In this document: one piece after another, positions 59,408 to 59,477 of the stretch | Position numbering within the stretch: position 1 is the stretch's first letter | Layout of the letters: every line of letters starts with the position of its first letter | Notes under the pieces: generated by a model | The model's input: only the letters and a program-made list of their open reading frames with translations | Told to the model about the DNA's origin: nothing | Databases searched by the model: none | DNA from: Paenibacillus glucanolyticus NBRC 15330 | Lineage (GTDB): Bacteria > Bacillota > Bacilli > Paenibacillales > Paenibacillaceae | NCBI RefSeq assembly: GCF_004000885.1 | Contig: NZ_BIMC01000027.1 | Span: 1-59,477 of the forward strand | DNA: 59,477 nt | Direction of reading: 5' to 3' | Translations under genes and position numbers: made by a program

Positions 59408-59436
59408 AAAGTGCGGAGTGTGACACTTCCCACTTT
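59408..59436 (-). terminator. hairpin upstream of tRNA-Phe, possible terminator
   Basis: AAAGTG-c-GGAGTG pairs with CACTTCC-c-ACTTT around TGA; on the minus strand TTTATTTTTA follows. It may end a gene or tRNA beyond the window edge. Confidence 0.5.
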
Positions 59437-59477
59437 AATCTGTGGAAAACTAACCATTATTATTCCTATAAAGAAAT

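Overview
The window reads as a chromosomal segment of a low-to-mid GC, endospore-forming Firmicute, most likely Paenibacillus. The genus is inferred. The visible basis is the gene set and gene order (glcK-rapZ-yvcK-whiA-HPr, hisZGDBHAFIJ-prs-TPR-trxB, hprK-lgt-ppaX-yvoF), Firmicute-style Shine-Dalgarno sites with many GTG and TTG starts, a CotF-type spore coat protein, a candidate CcpA cre site, and very close resemblance of several proteins to Bacillus families.

Layout. 1-660: gene-free; a 24-bp repeat present four times as two inverted pairs, then a G-poor stretch. 663-4258 (-): ABC exporter plus OmpR-type two-component system, with an 11-bp tandem repeat just upstream. 4501-8718 (-): glcK, rapZ, yvcK, whiA and an HPr/Crh-type protein. 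9031-12475 (+): ABC-2 exporter with a DesKR/YvfTU-type two-component pair. 12584-15099 (+): GntR/YtrA repressor with a clear operator, an ABC ATPase broken by a one-base frameshift, its permease and a small membrane protein. 15176-19811 (-): hybrid sensor kinase with two kinase modules, a stand-alone receiver and a class-C beta-lactamase-like hydrolase. 20024-23379 (-): LmrB/LmrA-like efflux pump and repressor, a PopT/DUF368 transporter, and an easily missed 59-residue membrane protein; LmrA-like boxes lie before all three transcription units. 23404-27488 (-): DUF3891, DUF4177, NUDIX and three membrane proteins. 27762-35117: divergent citrate/C4-dicarboxylate-type two-component system and a tctCBA-malic enzyme-HPr-like operon. 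35178-39322: GNAT and APH-type enzymes, an XRE-methyltransferase fusion and a spore coat protein. 39458-51110 (-): trxB, a TPR-HTH protein, prs and the complete histidine operon. 51466-59000 (-): two acyltransferases, ppaX, lgt, hprK, an MsmX/UgpC ATPase and a PucR-type regulator. 59137-59387 (-): tRNA-Lys, tRNA-Tyr and tRNA-Phe.

How it fits together. The window holds HPr kinase (hprK), an HPr/Crh-type protein in the whiA cluster, PpaX (which removes the pyrophosphate that HprK releases), and a second HPr-like protein. That last protein keeps the Ser46 region but lacks the His15 segment. It sits at the end of a tricarboxylate transporter-malic enzyme operon that has a near-perfect cre site upstream. 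This combination is the most interesting feature: it suggests a pathway-dedicated Crh-like regulator of carbon catabolite control. About 30 kb of accessory genes separate trxB from glcK-rapZ, two blocks that lie close together in Bacillus.
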